Below, one piece after another: positions 7,983-15,427 of a DNA stretch of 32,518 nt. Every line of letters starts with the position of its first letter. The first letter of the stretch is position 1. The DNA comes from Chloroflexota bacterium (GTDB taxonomy: Bacteria; Chloroflexota; Limnocylindria; Limnocylindrales; CSP1-4): assembly GCA_003141955.1 (NCBI GenBank), contig PLOC01000062.1, positions 1 to 32,518 of the forward strand, read 5' to 3'. The translations under genes were made by a program, and so were the position numbers. Under the pieces are notes generated by a model. It saw nothing but the letters and a program-made list of their open reading frames with translations. It did no database searches and was not told the origin of the DNA.

Positions 7983-8831
7983 CTACCGCGCGATCGGCAG
8001 GTCCAGCCGGTCGCCCCACTCCGCCCAGCCGCCGTCGTACACCGCCACGTCCTGGTGGCCTATCAGGGCCAGCGCGAAGGCCAGCTTGCACGCGCCCATG
8101 CCGGTCGCGTCGTAGCAGATCAGGCGCCGCCGGGTGTTGACGCCGGCCCGCCGCAGCAAGGCCCAGATGTCCTCCGCCGGCCGGAAGCGTCCCGTTCGAG
8201 GTTCGGTCGTGGCGGCCGCCGGGACATTGAGGGCGCCCGGGATGTGGCCCAGCCGGCGCGTCGTCCCGGCGTGGCCGGCGTACTCGGACGGGGCCCGCGC
8301 GTCTAGCAGCTGGACATCTAGGGAGTCCAGCATGTCGCGAACCTCGGCCGTGCTGAGGCGCAGGCGCGACTCCATCCGCGGCGTGAACGTGGTCGGCGGC
8401 CGCAGCTCCAGGGCCGCGGAAACCGGCTGCGCCAGGGCGCGCCATGCCTCGATGCCGCCCATCAGGATCCGCGCCGAGTCGAAGCCGTAGACGCGCAGGC
8501 TCCACCAGGCCCGGGCCGTGTAGGAGTTGCCGGTGTCGTCGTACAGCACCGCGACCATGCCGTTGCCCAGGCCGACCCGGGCCAGCGCCGCCGTGACCCG
8601 CTGCGGGCCGGCCAGGAGCAGGAGGTTGCTGTCGTCGTCGGGTTCGACGAGGTCGGCGCGCCAGTCGAGATACGTGGCCCCGGGAATGTGGCCGGCGGCA
8701 TAGACGCGCCGCCCGGAGCCATCCGGCCGCCAGCGGGCGTCGAGAACCTGGAAGCCTGGCCGGGCGATGTTCTCGGCCAGCCATTCGGGCGTCGCCAGCA
8801 GCTCCGGTCGCCGGTATCCGATGATCCCCAA
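7983..8831 (-). CDS. Two-domain rhodanese sulfurtransferase
   Basis: A 282-residue tandem rhodanese of the thiosulfate/3-mercaptopyruvate sulfurtransferase type, which moves sulfane sulfur through an active-site cysteine persulfide. The first domain carries VLDARW and GHIPGATYLDWRADL. The second carries QLLDARAPSEYAGH, GHIPGALNVP and the active-site loop CYDATGMGA with C239. The matching loop of the first domain (LYDDTGNS) has no cysteine, as is normal. CYDATG differs from the CG(S/T)G loop of well-studied members, so the donor is uncertain. I chose TTG 8831 because GGGAGGG lies six bases upstream. The upstream ATG at 8888 would overlap the start codon of the divergent aminotransferase gene. 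Confidence 0.88.
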   Translation of the reverse strand: MGIIGYRRPELLATPEWLAENIARPGFQVLDARWRPDGSGRRVYAAGHIPGATYLDWRADLVEPDDDSNLLLLAGPQRVTAALARVGLGNGMVAVLYDDTGNSYTARAWWSLRVYGFDSARILMGGIEAWRALAQPVSAALELRPPTTFTPRMESRLRLSTAEVRDMLDSLDVQLLDARAPSEYAGHAGTTRRLGHIPGALNVPAAATTEPRTGRFRPAEDIWALLRRAGVNTRRRLICYDATGMGACKLAFALALIGHQDVAVYDGGWAEWGDRLDLPIAR

Positions 8832-8872
8832 GCTCGACCCTCCCGCGAGATGGGACTCCGTGTGCTGCCCTC

Positions 8873-8878
8873 TATCAT
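8873..8878 (+). promoter_or_regulatory. -10 box, class V aminotransferase gene
   Basis: TATCAT precedes ATG 8887 by eight bases, with AGGA inside that gap. Transcription would start within about two bases of the start codon, so the message is nearly leaderless. Confidence 0.4.
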
Positions 8879-8886
8879 AGGAACCC

Positions 8887-10131
8887 ATGGTTGGCCCATT
8901 CATGCCCGACGACGAGAAGCTGCCCGCGATCCGCGAGGCTCTGCCGTCCACGGCCGCGGGCATCTACCTGAACACGGGCACCTGCGGACCGCTGCCGCGC
9001 GAGACGGCCCGGGCGATGGCCGAGCTCGAGGGCATCGAGCTGCGCACCGGCCGGGCCGATATGGCGTACTGGAAGGACTCGGCCGAACGCATGAACGAGG
9101 CCCGCGCGGCCGTCGCGGCGGTGATCGGGACCGAGCCGCGCCGGATGGCGTTGACCCATGCCACGACCGACGGCATGAACGTGGCGACATGGGCGGTCGA
9201 CTGGCAGGCGGGCGACAGGGTGGTCACGACCTCGCTCGAGCACTCCGGCGCGCTGGGGCCGCTGTGGGCGCTGCACAACCGCCGGGGAGTGGATCTGGCC
9301 ATCGCCGACATCGGCACCGGCGGCGACCAGGCCGAAGTGCTCGCGGCGCTGGACCGGGCGATCGCGCCGAAGACACGGCTCGTCGTCCTCTCGCACGTGA
9401 CGTGGGCCACCGGTGCCCGTCTCCCGATCGCAGAGATAGTCGAGCTGGCGCACTCGCGCGGAGCGCTGGTCGCGGTCGACGGCGCGCAGGCCGTCGGCGC
9501 GATCCCCGTTTCGGTCGAGGAGCTGGGCACGGACTTCTATGCCGTTCCGGGCCAGAAGTGGCTGCTCGGCCCGGAGGGGACGGGCGCCCTCTACTGCGCG
9601 CCATCCGTCCTGGATCGGCCGCGCCTCACCTTCGCCGGCTACGCCGCCTTCGAATCGCTCGACCTGGCCGCGGAGGGCAAGGTCTGGCCCGACGCCCGGC
9701 GCTTCGAGATCGCCGGCTACCACCAGCCTTCCGTTCTCGGTTTCGCCCGAAGCACGGCCTGGCTCTCGATGTACGTCGGCCTGGATTGGATCCACGAGCG
9801 AACCGCGCGCCTGGCCGGCGAGGCGGCTGCGATCCTGGCGGAGGTTCCGGGCGTCGAGGTCGTCACGCCGCGCGACCGCATGGCCGGCCTCGTGACCTTC
9901 CGCATCGCCGGCTGGAAGGCCGGTCCCGCCCTCGGCGAGCTGTCGAAGCGGACGCTGTGCATCGCCCGGACGATCCCGCCGCTCGACGCGATCCGGATCA
10001 GCGTCGGCTTCTACAACACGGACCACGAGTTGGGCCGCTTCCGCGATGGGGTGGCGCTGGTCGCGGCCCACACTCCGGAGACCATCCCGCATCGCCCCGC
10101 GATCCAGGTCCTCCGCGGCGGCGTGGAGTAG
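8887..10131 (+). CDS. Class V aminotransferase, SufS/CsdA-like or isopenicillin-N-epimerase-like
   Basis: A 414-residue PLP enzyme of the class V fold. The Schiff-base lysine is K224 in PGQKWLLGPEGTGALY. Other marks are THATTDGMN, SHVTWATGARLPI and VDGAQAVGAIPV, which carries the aspartate under the PLP ring. Near the C-terminus RTLC(358)IARTIPPLDAIRISVGFYNT lines up with the region holding the SufS catalytic cysteine, so a cysteine-desulfurase activity is possible. The histidines beside that cysteine and the SGHK form of the lysine motif are absent, so an epimerase- or lyase-like role is equally possible. It is divergent from the rhodanese gene with under 60 bases between starts, which gives mild support for a sulfur-transfer role. 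ATG 8905 is an alternative start. Confidence 0.85.
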   Translation: MVGPFMPDDEKLPAIREALPSTAAGIYLNTGTCGPLPRETARAMAELEGIELRTGRADMAYWKDSAERMNEARAAVAAVIGTEPRRMALTHATTDGMNVATWAVDWQAGDRVVTTSLEHSGALGPLWALHNRRGVDLAIADIGTGGDQAEVLAALDRAIAPKTRLVVLSHVTWATGARLPIAEIVELAHSRGALVAVDGAQAVGAIPVSVEELGTDFYAVPGQKWLLGPEGTGALYCAPSVLDRPRLTFAGYAAFESLDLAAEGKVWPDARRFEIAGYHQPSVLGFARSTAWLSMYVGLDWIHERTARLAGEAAAILAEVPGVEVVTPRDRMAGLVTFRIAGWKAGPALGELSKRTLCIARTIPPLDAIRISVGFYNTDHELGRFRDGVALVAAHTPETIPHRPAIQVLRGGVE

Positions 10132-10133
10132 GG

Positions 10134-10150
10134 GCGGCCGCTCAGGCCGC
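10134..10150 (+). terminator. Short G+C hairpin after the aminotransferase gene
   Basis: GCGGCC and GGCCGC form a 6-bp stem with a GCTCA loop, two bases after the stop codon. No T-tract follows, so termination is doubtful. A 12-bp palindrome GACGGCGCCGTC lies just downstream at 10151-10162. Confidence 0.25.
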
Positions 10151-10179
10151 GACGGCGCCGTCGGGCTGGCCAGCTGGTG

Positions 10180-10185
10180 TACCAT
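10180..10185 (+). promoter_or_regulatory. Possible -10 box for the tRNA gene
   Basis: TACCAT lies 11 bases before the tRNA, which would leave a leader of about four or five bases. No clear -35 hexamer was found. Confidence 0.3.
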
Positions 10186-10196
10186 CGGGCCCCGGC

Positions 10197-10272
10197 GGGG
10201 GAGTAGCTCAACGGTCAGAGCACGGCTCTTATACAGCCTCGGTTGGAGGTTCGAATCCTCCCTCCCCTACCA
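10197..10272 (+). tRNA. tRNA-Ile, anticodon UAU
   Basis: A complete cloverleaf folds from the sequence. The acceptor GGGGGAG (10197-10203) pairs with CTCCCCT (10262-10268), with a G-U at the first pair. The D stem is GCTC/GAGC. The anticodon stem is CGGCT/AGCCT with one C-U mismatch at its outer pair. The loop CTTATAC gives anticodon TAT at 10230-10232. There is a 5-base variable loop, a T arm GGAGG-TTCGAAT-CCTCC, discriminator A and an encoded CCA. UAU reads AUA (Ile). Most bacteria instead read AUA with a CAU-anticodon tRNA modified by TilS, so this gene is uncommon. Position 38 is C rather than the usual A, so charging identity needs testing. An IS481-type element begins one base after the CCA plus G. 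Confidence 0.85.
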
Positions 10273-10273
10273 G
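10258..10273 (+). repeat. Left copy of the 16-bp target duplication
   Basis: CTCCCTCCCCTACCAG covers the 3' strand of the T stem, the acceptor strand, CCA and one base. It is repeated exactly at 11589-11604, directly outside the element. Confidence 0.9.
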
Positions 10274-10300
10274 TGTCTTGAGTCGCGACATAGGTGACAC
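10274..10300 (+). repeat. Left terminal inverted repeat of the IS
   Basis: Begins TGTCTTGAGT and ends GACATAGGTGACAC. An imperfect second copy of its core, GAGTCGCGACAT, recurs 23 bases further in at 10303-10314. This suggests tandem transposase-binding sites. Confidence 0.8.
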
Positions 10301-10328
10301 ATGAGTCGCGACATGTGCCACACCTGTT

Positions 10329-11531
10329 TTAGCTGGTTTCCTGGGACCCCGGCCATCGGCCGGGGTTTCTTCGTTGGTTGCGCCAGTAGCCCTTGTCGGG
10401 TTCGATCCGGTGGTTCGAGAGGATCTCGCCCGTGTCGAGGGCGACGATCGTCACCTCTTGCTCATCGACGATGGCGAGGACCCGACGCCGGGCGTGGGCG
10501 ACGCCGGCGTTGAGGTGGTAGAGGCGACCGCCGCGCCGGATGGTCATGGCGCCCTTGCCGTCGGTGAGGTCGTAGCGAAGACGGAAGTGGCCGCGGCCAG
10601 AGGCTTCCGATGGCCGCGCCTTCGCTGTCGCCCGGTATGCCTCACCCGGAGTCGCCCGGCCAACCGCACGGTGGGGCCGTTGCTCGTTGTAGGCGAGGTG
10701 GAAGGCGTCGAGTTGCGCCTGGAGCTCCACGAGGCTATTCACCGCTGGACGCTGCCCGAGCCAGCGCTTGAGGGTTTGATGGAACCGCTCGATCTTGCCC
10801 TGGGTCTGCGGGTGACCTGGCGCGCCGTTCTTCTGGCGGATGCCCAAGTAGGCAAGCAGATACTCGAAGCTGTTGCGGCCCCCGGTGAAGCGCGACGTGT
10901 AGACCGCCCCGTTGTCGGTGAGCGTGGCGGCGGGCCAGCCGTGGGCGTCGCCTGCCGCGGTGAACGTGGCCACCACGTCGTCGCCGCTGACGCGCGCGAA
11001 GGCCGTGCAGGCCAGCAGGTAGCGAGAGTGGTCATCGAGCCAGTTGATGATCTCGACCTCGCTGCCGTCGGCGAGGCGCCAGTGGGTGAAGTCGGACTGC
11101 CAGACCTCGTTTGGCGCCGCGGCCTCGAAACGGATCCAGGAGCTGCGCGGGCGTTTGTGTGGCTCGGGTGTGACGAGTCCTGCGCCATGGAGGACGCGCC
11201 GGATGGTCGAGGTCGACGGGACCGGGAGGCCCTCACGCTCGAGGTGCCAGGCGATGGTTGCCGGGCCGGCGTCGAGGCCCCGGGCGACGAGGTCCGTTCG
11301 GAGCTCGATGATCCGGTCGCGCACGGCGACCGACGTCCGCTGCGGGCTCGCATGCGGCCGCCGGGATCGGGGTTCGACGCCTTCGAGCCCACCTTCCCGA
11401 TACCGGGCAAGGAGCCGGTGCAGGTGGCCCCGACTGATGCCGCATTGGGCTGCCGCGGCGGTGACGGACAGCTGCGCTGAGACGACCTTGAGGACGGCGA
11501 CCTGGTGCTTCGACATGCTGCGGACTGTCAC
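10329..11531 (-). CDS. IS481-family transposase
   Basis: A 400-residue DDE transposase that cuts and joins the IS ends. Two N-terminal helix-turn-helix regions (about residues 1-120, e.g. VTAAAAQCGISRGHLHRLLARY) precede an rve integrase core. The catalytic residues are D in WQSDFTHW, D in TLTDNGAVYTS and E in GKIERFHQTLKRWL. The NEQRPHRAVGRATPGEAY segment after the core is typical of IS481. No frameshift or stop interrupts it and the catalytic residues are present, so it should be functional. MSKHQVAV, five codons in, is an alternative start. The gene fills almost the whole element. Confidence 0.95.
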   Translation of the reverse strand: MTVRSMSKHQVAVLKVVSAQLSVTAAAAQCGISRGHLHRLLARYREGGLEGVEPRSRRPHASPQRTSVAVRDRIIELRTDLVARGLDAGPATIAWHLEREGLPVPSTSTIRRVLHGAGLVTPEPHKRPRSSWIRFEAAAPNEVWQSDFTHWRLADGSEVEIINWLDDHSRYLLACTAFARVSGDDVVATFTAAGDAHGWPAATLTDNGAVYTSRFTGGRNSFEYLLAYLGIRQKNGAPGHPQTQGKIERFHQTLKRWLGQRPAVNSLVELQAQLDAFHLAYNEQRPHRAVGRATPGEAYRATAKARPSEASGRGHFRLRYDLTDGKGAMTIRRGGRLYHLNAGVAHARRRVLAIVDEQEVTIVALDTGEILSNHRIEPDKGYWRNQRRNPGRWPGSQETS

Positions 11532-11561
11532 GCATGTCCCGACTCACCAGTAACCGATCAA

Positions 11562-11588
11562 GTGTCTCCTATGTCCTGAACTCTGACA
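11562..11588 (-). repeat. Right terminal inverted repeat of the IS
   Basis: Read inward on the minus strand it begins TGTCAGAGTT and ends GACATAGGAGACAC. A subterminal GAGTCGGGACAT-like copy lies further in, near 11535-11547, mirroring the double site at the left end. Confidence 0.8.
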
Positions 11589-11604
11589 CTCCCTCCCCTA
11601 CCAG
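11589..11604 (+). repeat. Right copy of the 16-bp target duplication
   Basis: CTCCCTCCCCTACCAG, identical to 10258-10273. It is a tRNA 3'-end remnant made by the insertion, not part of a second tRNA gene. Confidence 0.9.
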
Positions 11605-11969
11605 CCCCTCGAGCCGCCGCAGGGCGGGTTCGCATACCGGTCACTGTTCTCAACCGGATCGCCGGAGCCGCCGACTCGATCTGGTCATCTGCAAACCGGG
11701 GTAGCACACGGCCAAATGATCGGCGTCGAAGGCGGCACCGATTGGCCCTGTGCACCAAATCCGCGGCGTGTCTGAGCGTGGGTGGCCAGCCCCGGAGCAG
11801 CACCGGGTGCGCCAGGACGGTCAAGAAGGCCCGTCGTTTCGGACTCGTGCTACCCAGGCTTGCATCTGTCCAGAATGCCGGCGCAAGCCGAGGTCGTGTC
11901 GGGTCGGGGCGCCCCGCCCAGTCGCGCGGCCGCCCGGCGCGGCCCTCGCCCAGCGGGCATCATCTGAGC
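11605..11969 (+). other. Intergenic, 365 bases, no gene seen
   Basis: Originally the sequence downstream of the tRNA, now separated from it by the IS. Frames are open here on both strands but none shows a ribosome-binding site plus a recognisable protein. CATCAT, six bases before ATG 11970, is a weak candidate -10 box for the next gene. Confidence 0.5.
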
Positions 11970-12470
11970 ATGACAGTCCAGCTCGACAACGCCCGCGTTC
12001 TGATTCGCCCGGCGACCGCCGCGGATCAAGCCACTCTGGTCGAGTTCAGGCTCGCGATGCTGACCGACCTTTTTCGCCATAAGGCGAGTACGGAAGCCGC
12101 GCGGCTCGTCGATCCGGGCACGCTGCGCGAAGCCAACGGGCGGTGGATAGGTGAGCACTTCGGGCGCGACTTCGTGGCCTGGATGGCGGACCTCGACGGC
12201 CGGCCCGCCGCCACCGCCGGCCTGCTGTGGTTCGCTCATCCGCCCGGTCCCGCGAACCCCGGCGGTCTCGAGGCTTACATCCTCAACGTCTACACGCGGC
12301 CCGAGGCGCGGCGGATGGGGCTGGCCCGGGCGCTCATGGAACGAGTCGTCGCGCAAGCCAGGGCCGCGGGCGTGCGCCGGATCTGGCTTCGCGCCAGCGC
12401 CGAGGGCCGGCCGCTGTACGAATCGATGGGCTTTCGAACGGGCGACTACCTGCAGCTGACGCCGGAGTAG
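11970..12470 (+). CDS. GNAT-family N-acetyltransferase
   Basis: A 166-residue GNAT enzyme. The start MTVQLDNARVLIRPATAADQ leads into the first GNAT strand. The acetyl-CoA-binding segment is RPEARRMGLARALMERVV, and the C-terminal LYESMGFRTGDYLQL is the usual GF turn and last strand. The central GLEAYILNVYTRP places the catalytic face before the acetyl-CoA loop. The substrate is unknown. It starts 365 bases after the IS right end and appears intact. An open frame continues further upstream, but similarity begins at this ATG. Confidence 0.85.
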   Translation: MTVQLDNARVLIRPATAADQATLVEFRLAMLTDLFRHKASTEAARLVDPGTLREANGRWIGEHFGRDFVAWMADLDGRPAATAGLLWFAHPPGPANPGGLEAYILNVYTRPEARRMGLARALMERVVAQARAAGVRRIWLRASAEGRPLYESMGFRTGDYLQLTPE

Positions 12471-12629
12471 GCCGAAGCTCGGGCCGGCCTCAATCGGCGT
12501 GGTCGCCGCAATCGGCCCGCTGCCGGCAACTCGGTGACCCCACTTTCAGTCCCGTTTCGAATTGAGGGTTACCCTCGATTGAGCGCCGCTTGCCTCCCGC
12601 TCGGTCAGCCGGCGCATTCGAGGAGCGCA

Positions 12630-13427
12630 GTGAGCAATTCGACGTCGATCACCGTTCGGGTTCTCGGCTTCCCGATCACGATCGGCTTCGCCTTCCCGAT
12701 CGTCATGGTGATCCTCGGCTACATCTCCCGGCTGGCGGGCATCGAGATCGTGATCTGGGTGATCTTCGGCACGTTCGCGATCACGGTCCATGAGCTTGGA
12801 CACGCCCTGGCGTTCCGACACTACGGGCTCGAGTCGTCGATCCGCTTCTGGGCCATGGGCGGCCTTGCTATCCCCAACGATCAGGAAGCCGCGGCCAGGC
12901 TTCCGGATCGCCAGTGGCTGGTCGTGTCGCTCGCCGGGCCGGGTGTCGGGCTGGTCCTCGGCTCGATCGGGCTGGCGCTCGAGGGCTTCGTTGCCGGCCA
13001 AAGCCTGGACGTGCGCTCCGCAGTAGGCATCTGGACCTTCGTCAACCTGGGTTGGAGCGTCTTCAACCTGCTGCCGATCACCGGGCTCGACGGCGGCAGC
13101 GCCGTCATGCACGTGATGCAGCTCGCGTTCGGCGCACGCGGTCAGGCCGTCGCCCTGGCGGCGAGCATGGCCTTCAGCGCCGCCGTGGCCGTTTTGGCGT
13201 TCGCGAACGACCTGGCCTTCGTCGGCGTGATCGCCATAGTCTTCGGCCTGGCCAACCCGTACCAGTATCGAGCGCTGCTTGCCGCGCTCTTCCCGGGGTG
13301 GGCCGAGCGCCGTGCGCGCCGCGAGGCCGAGCAAGAGGAGTTGCTGGCGCGGCAGCTCAGATATGAGGATCCGCCTGGCCCCACCTGGCCGCAGGGAGAC
13401 GATCAGGAGCGCTGGCAGCGCCCCTGA
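12630..13427 (+). CDS. Site-2-protease-like M50 metalloprotease
   Basis: A 265-residue multi-span membrane protein of the M50 family, which cuts transmembrane substrates within the bilayer. The zinc motif is HELGH (H54, E55, H58) inside a hydrophobic segment. The third ligand is D154 in LLPITGLDGGSAV, the family's NxxPxxxxDGG motif. Hydrophobic spans flank both motifs. The C-terminus is a charged Arg/Glu-rich tail. There is no PDZ domain or CBS pair, so it is a minimal type. GTG 12630 is preceded by GAGGAG, a good ribosome-binding site. It converges on the esterase gene with only 12 bases between stops. Its substrate is unknown. Confidence 0.9.
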   Translation: MSNSTSITVRVLGFPITIGFAFPIVMVILGYISRLAGIEIVIWVIFGTFAITVHELGHALAFRHYGLESSIRFWAMGGLAIPNDQEAAARLPDRQWLVVSLAGPGVGLVLGSIGLALEGFVAGQSLDVRSAVGIWTFVNLGWSVFNLLPITGLDGGSAVMHVMQLAFGARGQAVALAASMAFSAAVAVLAFANDLAFVGVIAIVFGLANPYQYRALLAALFPGWAERRARREAEQEELLARQLRYEDPPGPTWPQGDDQERWQRP

Positions 13428-13439
13428 GCCGCCGGCAGG

Positions 13440-15101
13440 TCAGCCTCCGCCCGCGACTCGTGGATGGGCCACGAAGAAGTCGGCGATCAGGCGCGAGGCG
13501 TCGAAGTCGTCCGGGTTCGATGGAGTGGGGGACGACGACCTGACCGGCCAGGTGTGCCAGCCCCCATCGACCACTCGCATCGCCACGGTGCTCCCGCCCT
13601 GGCAGGCCCAGCTGGTGGCGGTCGAGGCGCCGTCGACCGTAACGGTCTGTGCCCCGGCGCAGGAATCCAGGGCCCGCCACCTGGCGATCACGTCGACCAG
13701 CGGCGAGAAGGTTATGCCCACCGTCCCGCCGGCTATTGGGATCGTGCCGTCGGCGGTGCCGTGGATCGCCAGCACGGAGACGGGCCGATCGAGATTGCAG
13801 GGCACGTCGACGCTGCCGTCGGCGGTCGCCATGTTGCCTGAAACGGGCGCGATGGCGGCGATTCGATCCGACAGCTCGCAGCCGAGCTTGTAGGTCATCA
13901 TCGCGCCGCGAGACAGTCCGGTGACGTAGACGCGATCCGGATCGACCGCGTCGGTCGCCTCCAGCCGGTCGATCGTCGCCGAGATGAACGCGACGTCGTC
14001 GGCACCGGGGTGCTGGCCCCAGGTCGGGCCGCTGCCGAAGGCGTCCCAGCCGTCGGCCACGCCGTCGGGATAGACGGCGATCCAGCCGAGCCGATCGGCC
14101 TGGGCGTCGAAGCCGCTGTTCGCCTCGATGATGAAGCCGTCGCCGAAGACGCCGTGCAGGACGAAGACGAGGCCGGGGTGGGCGGCGGTTTGGGCGGGCC
14201 GGTAGACGCGATAGGTGCGGTCGATGTCGCCGACGCGTATGGTCTCGACCTGCGTTCGACCGGTCAGCTGGGAGACGATGGTGGGCTCGTAGTCCCGCAG
14301 GAAGGGGGCCGAGACACCGACCAGACCGGCGGCGGCGACGACAGCCAGCGCGAACGAAGCCTTGCGGCCGGGACCGGGAATGACCGCCAGACGCAGGCTC
14401 GGCGGAAGGCCGGGCTTGGGGCGGGAGCGCAGCGACTCCGGCAGGCCGAGCAGCCACAGCCCAGCCAGGGCGCACCAGGCGGCGGCCAGCCCTTCGACCG
14501 GCTCGACGGCCCAGAGCTGGGGCTGGAGCGCACCCGAGCGGAGGCTCCAGATCGTCCAGTCGGCCGCCATCCAGACCATCGCCACGGCGAGCAGGGCCGA
14601 CAGCCAGGCGAGCGTCCGACTTCGCCCACCGAGGGCGGCTGCGACCAGGATCAGCGCGGCCGGCAGGCACGCCAGCACGGCGAGCGCGGCCGGGCCGCGA
14701 GCCTGGCTCACTCCGTAGAGGTGAGGGTCCGGGGCCAGGAGGCTGACACCGTATCTGGCCGCGGCGGCGACGGCCGCGACGGCGAACGCGACCCGGGCGA
14801 CCCGCCGGCGTTCGGCCCGGAGAAGCACGCCGCCCACCAGGAGAAGCTGCAGCACGAGCAGGGCGACGCCTGCGGCCAGCAGCACCGCAAACCAGCGCGA
14901 GTCGAGGGCGCCGAAGAGACGCTCGGGCCGCGAGACAAGGGAGTGGCTCACCTGGCCCTGGCTGAGTTCCAGGGCGACGATCGCGGCCCAGGCGACGGGC
15001 ACCAGCAAGCCGGCGACGCCGGCGGCACGGACCAGGCGCGGACGGCCACTCTTCCGCGCTGCCGGTTCGGGCGTCCGTTCGGTCGTGTTCGCGTCAGGCA
15101 T
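13440..15101 (-). CDS. Polytopic membrane domain fused to a CE1/PHB-depolymerase-like esterase
   Basis: A 553-residue protein in two parts. The first ~275 residues contain several hydrophobic spans (for example VAGLLVPVAWAAIVALEL, WFAVLLAAGVALLVLQLLLVGGVLL). The C-terminal ~275 residues are an alpha/beta hydrolase of the LpqC/poly(3-hydroxybutyrate) depolymerase/feruloyl esterase group. VFVLHGVFGDGF forms the oxyanion region, S397 lies in GLSRG, D451 in HGTADGTIP and H516 in GWHTWP. All three catalytic residues are present. The esterase domain would probably face outside and act on an ester-linked polymer or polysaccharide. Family members are usually secreted, without a multi-span anchor, so the fusion is notable. 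AAAGGG lies about ten bases before the ATG. Confidence 0.85.
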   Translation of the reverse strand: MPDANTTERTPEPAARKSGRPRLVRAAGVAGLLVPVAWAAIVALELSQGQVSHSLVSRPERLFGALDSRWFAVLLAAGVALLVLQLLLVGGVLLRAERRRVARVAFAVAAVAAAARYGVSLLAPDPHLYGVSQARGPAALAVLACLPAALILVAAALGGRSRTLAWLSALLAVAMVWMAADWTIWSLRSGALQPQLWAVEPVEGLAAAWCALAGLWLLGLPESLRSRPKPGLPPSLRLAVIPGPGRKASFALAVVAAAGLVGVSAPFLRDYEPTIVSQLTGRTQVETIRVGDIDRTYRVYRPAQTAAHPGLVFVLHGVFGDGFIIEANSGFDAQADRLGWIAVYPDGVADGWDAFGSGPTWGQHPGADDVAFISATIDRLEATDAVDPDRVYVTGLSRGAMMTYKLGCELSDRIAAIAPVSGNMATADGSVDVPCNLDRPVSVLAIHGTADGTIPIAGGTVGITFSPLVDVIARWRALDSCAGAQTVTVDGASTATSWACQGGSTVAMRVVDGGWHTWPVRSSSPTPSNPDDFDASRLIADFFVAHPRVAGGG

Positions 15102-15427
15102 CTGTCGGGGCCCTTTCAGTCAGGACTCGCCCGGTCCGACTGGTCGAAGACCTTCTTGAGGGAGCCAGCGGCGACCACGAGCCGCGTTGGCCCGGCACTT
15201 TGCCGACATTGGGCGACCCCCCCGCGCTGGCCTCGTTGGCGTTGCGGTGCCATTGTGCCGCGGCGTGGAGAGCCCCGTTGGCTCAGGGCTTGGTTCAGCG
15301 GGCTCTCGATCGATCGATTTGGGGCTCCCCAAGGACCGCTCGCGCCCGTACGATGTGCCCGACGGCGCCAGGCCGTCGATCGGCCGGAGATCCGTCATCC
15401 CGGCTATAAGGAGGAGGTCCGTCCGCG
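15102..15427 (+). other. Divergent intergenic region, 326 bases
   Basis: This lies between two divergent genes and should carry both promoters. TACGAT at 15349-15354 is a candidate -10 for the rightward operon. A small hairpin (GACGGC, 5-base loop, GCCGTC) sits at 15361-15377. A strong ribosome-binding site AAGGAGGAGGT lies at 15408-15418. No gene was recognised. Confidence 0.4.

Larger units (their letters stand above)
10274..11588 (-). mobile_element. Complete IS481-family insertion sequence, 1,315 bp
   Basis: The ends are bounded by a perfect 16-bp direct repeat on both outer sides and by imperfect ~27-bp terminal inverted repeats beginning TGTC. The left repeat is 10274-10300 and the right is 11562-11588; I count 19 of 27 matching positions. 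The element holds one intact DDE transposase gene on the minus strand. TGT-starting ends and a single ~400-codon transposase fit IS481. The target was the 3' end of the tRNA-Ile gene, and the duplication leaves the tRNA complete. Intact ends, intact gene and unmutated duplication suggest a recent insertion that may still be active. Confidence 0.93.

Noticed and set aside
11589-11604. Second partial tRNA gene
   Set aside because: It is only the 16-bp 3' end, identical to the tRNA end across the IS, so it is a target duplication.
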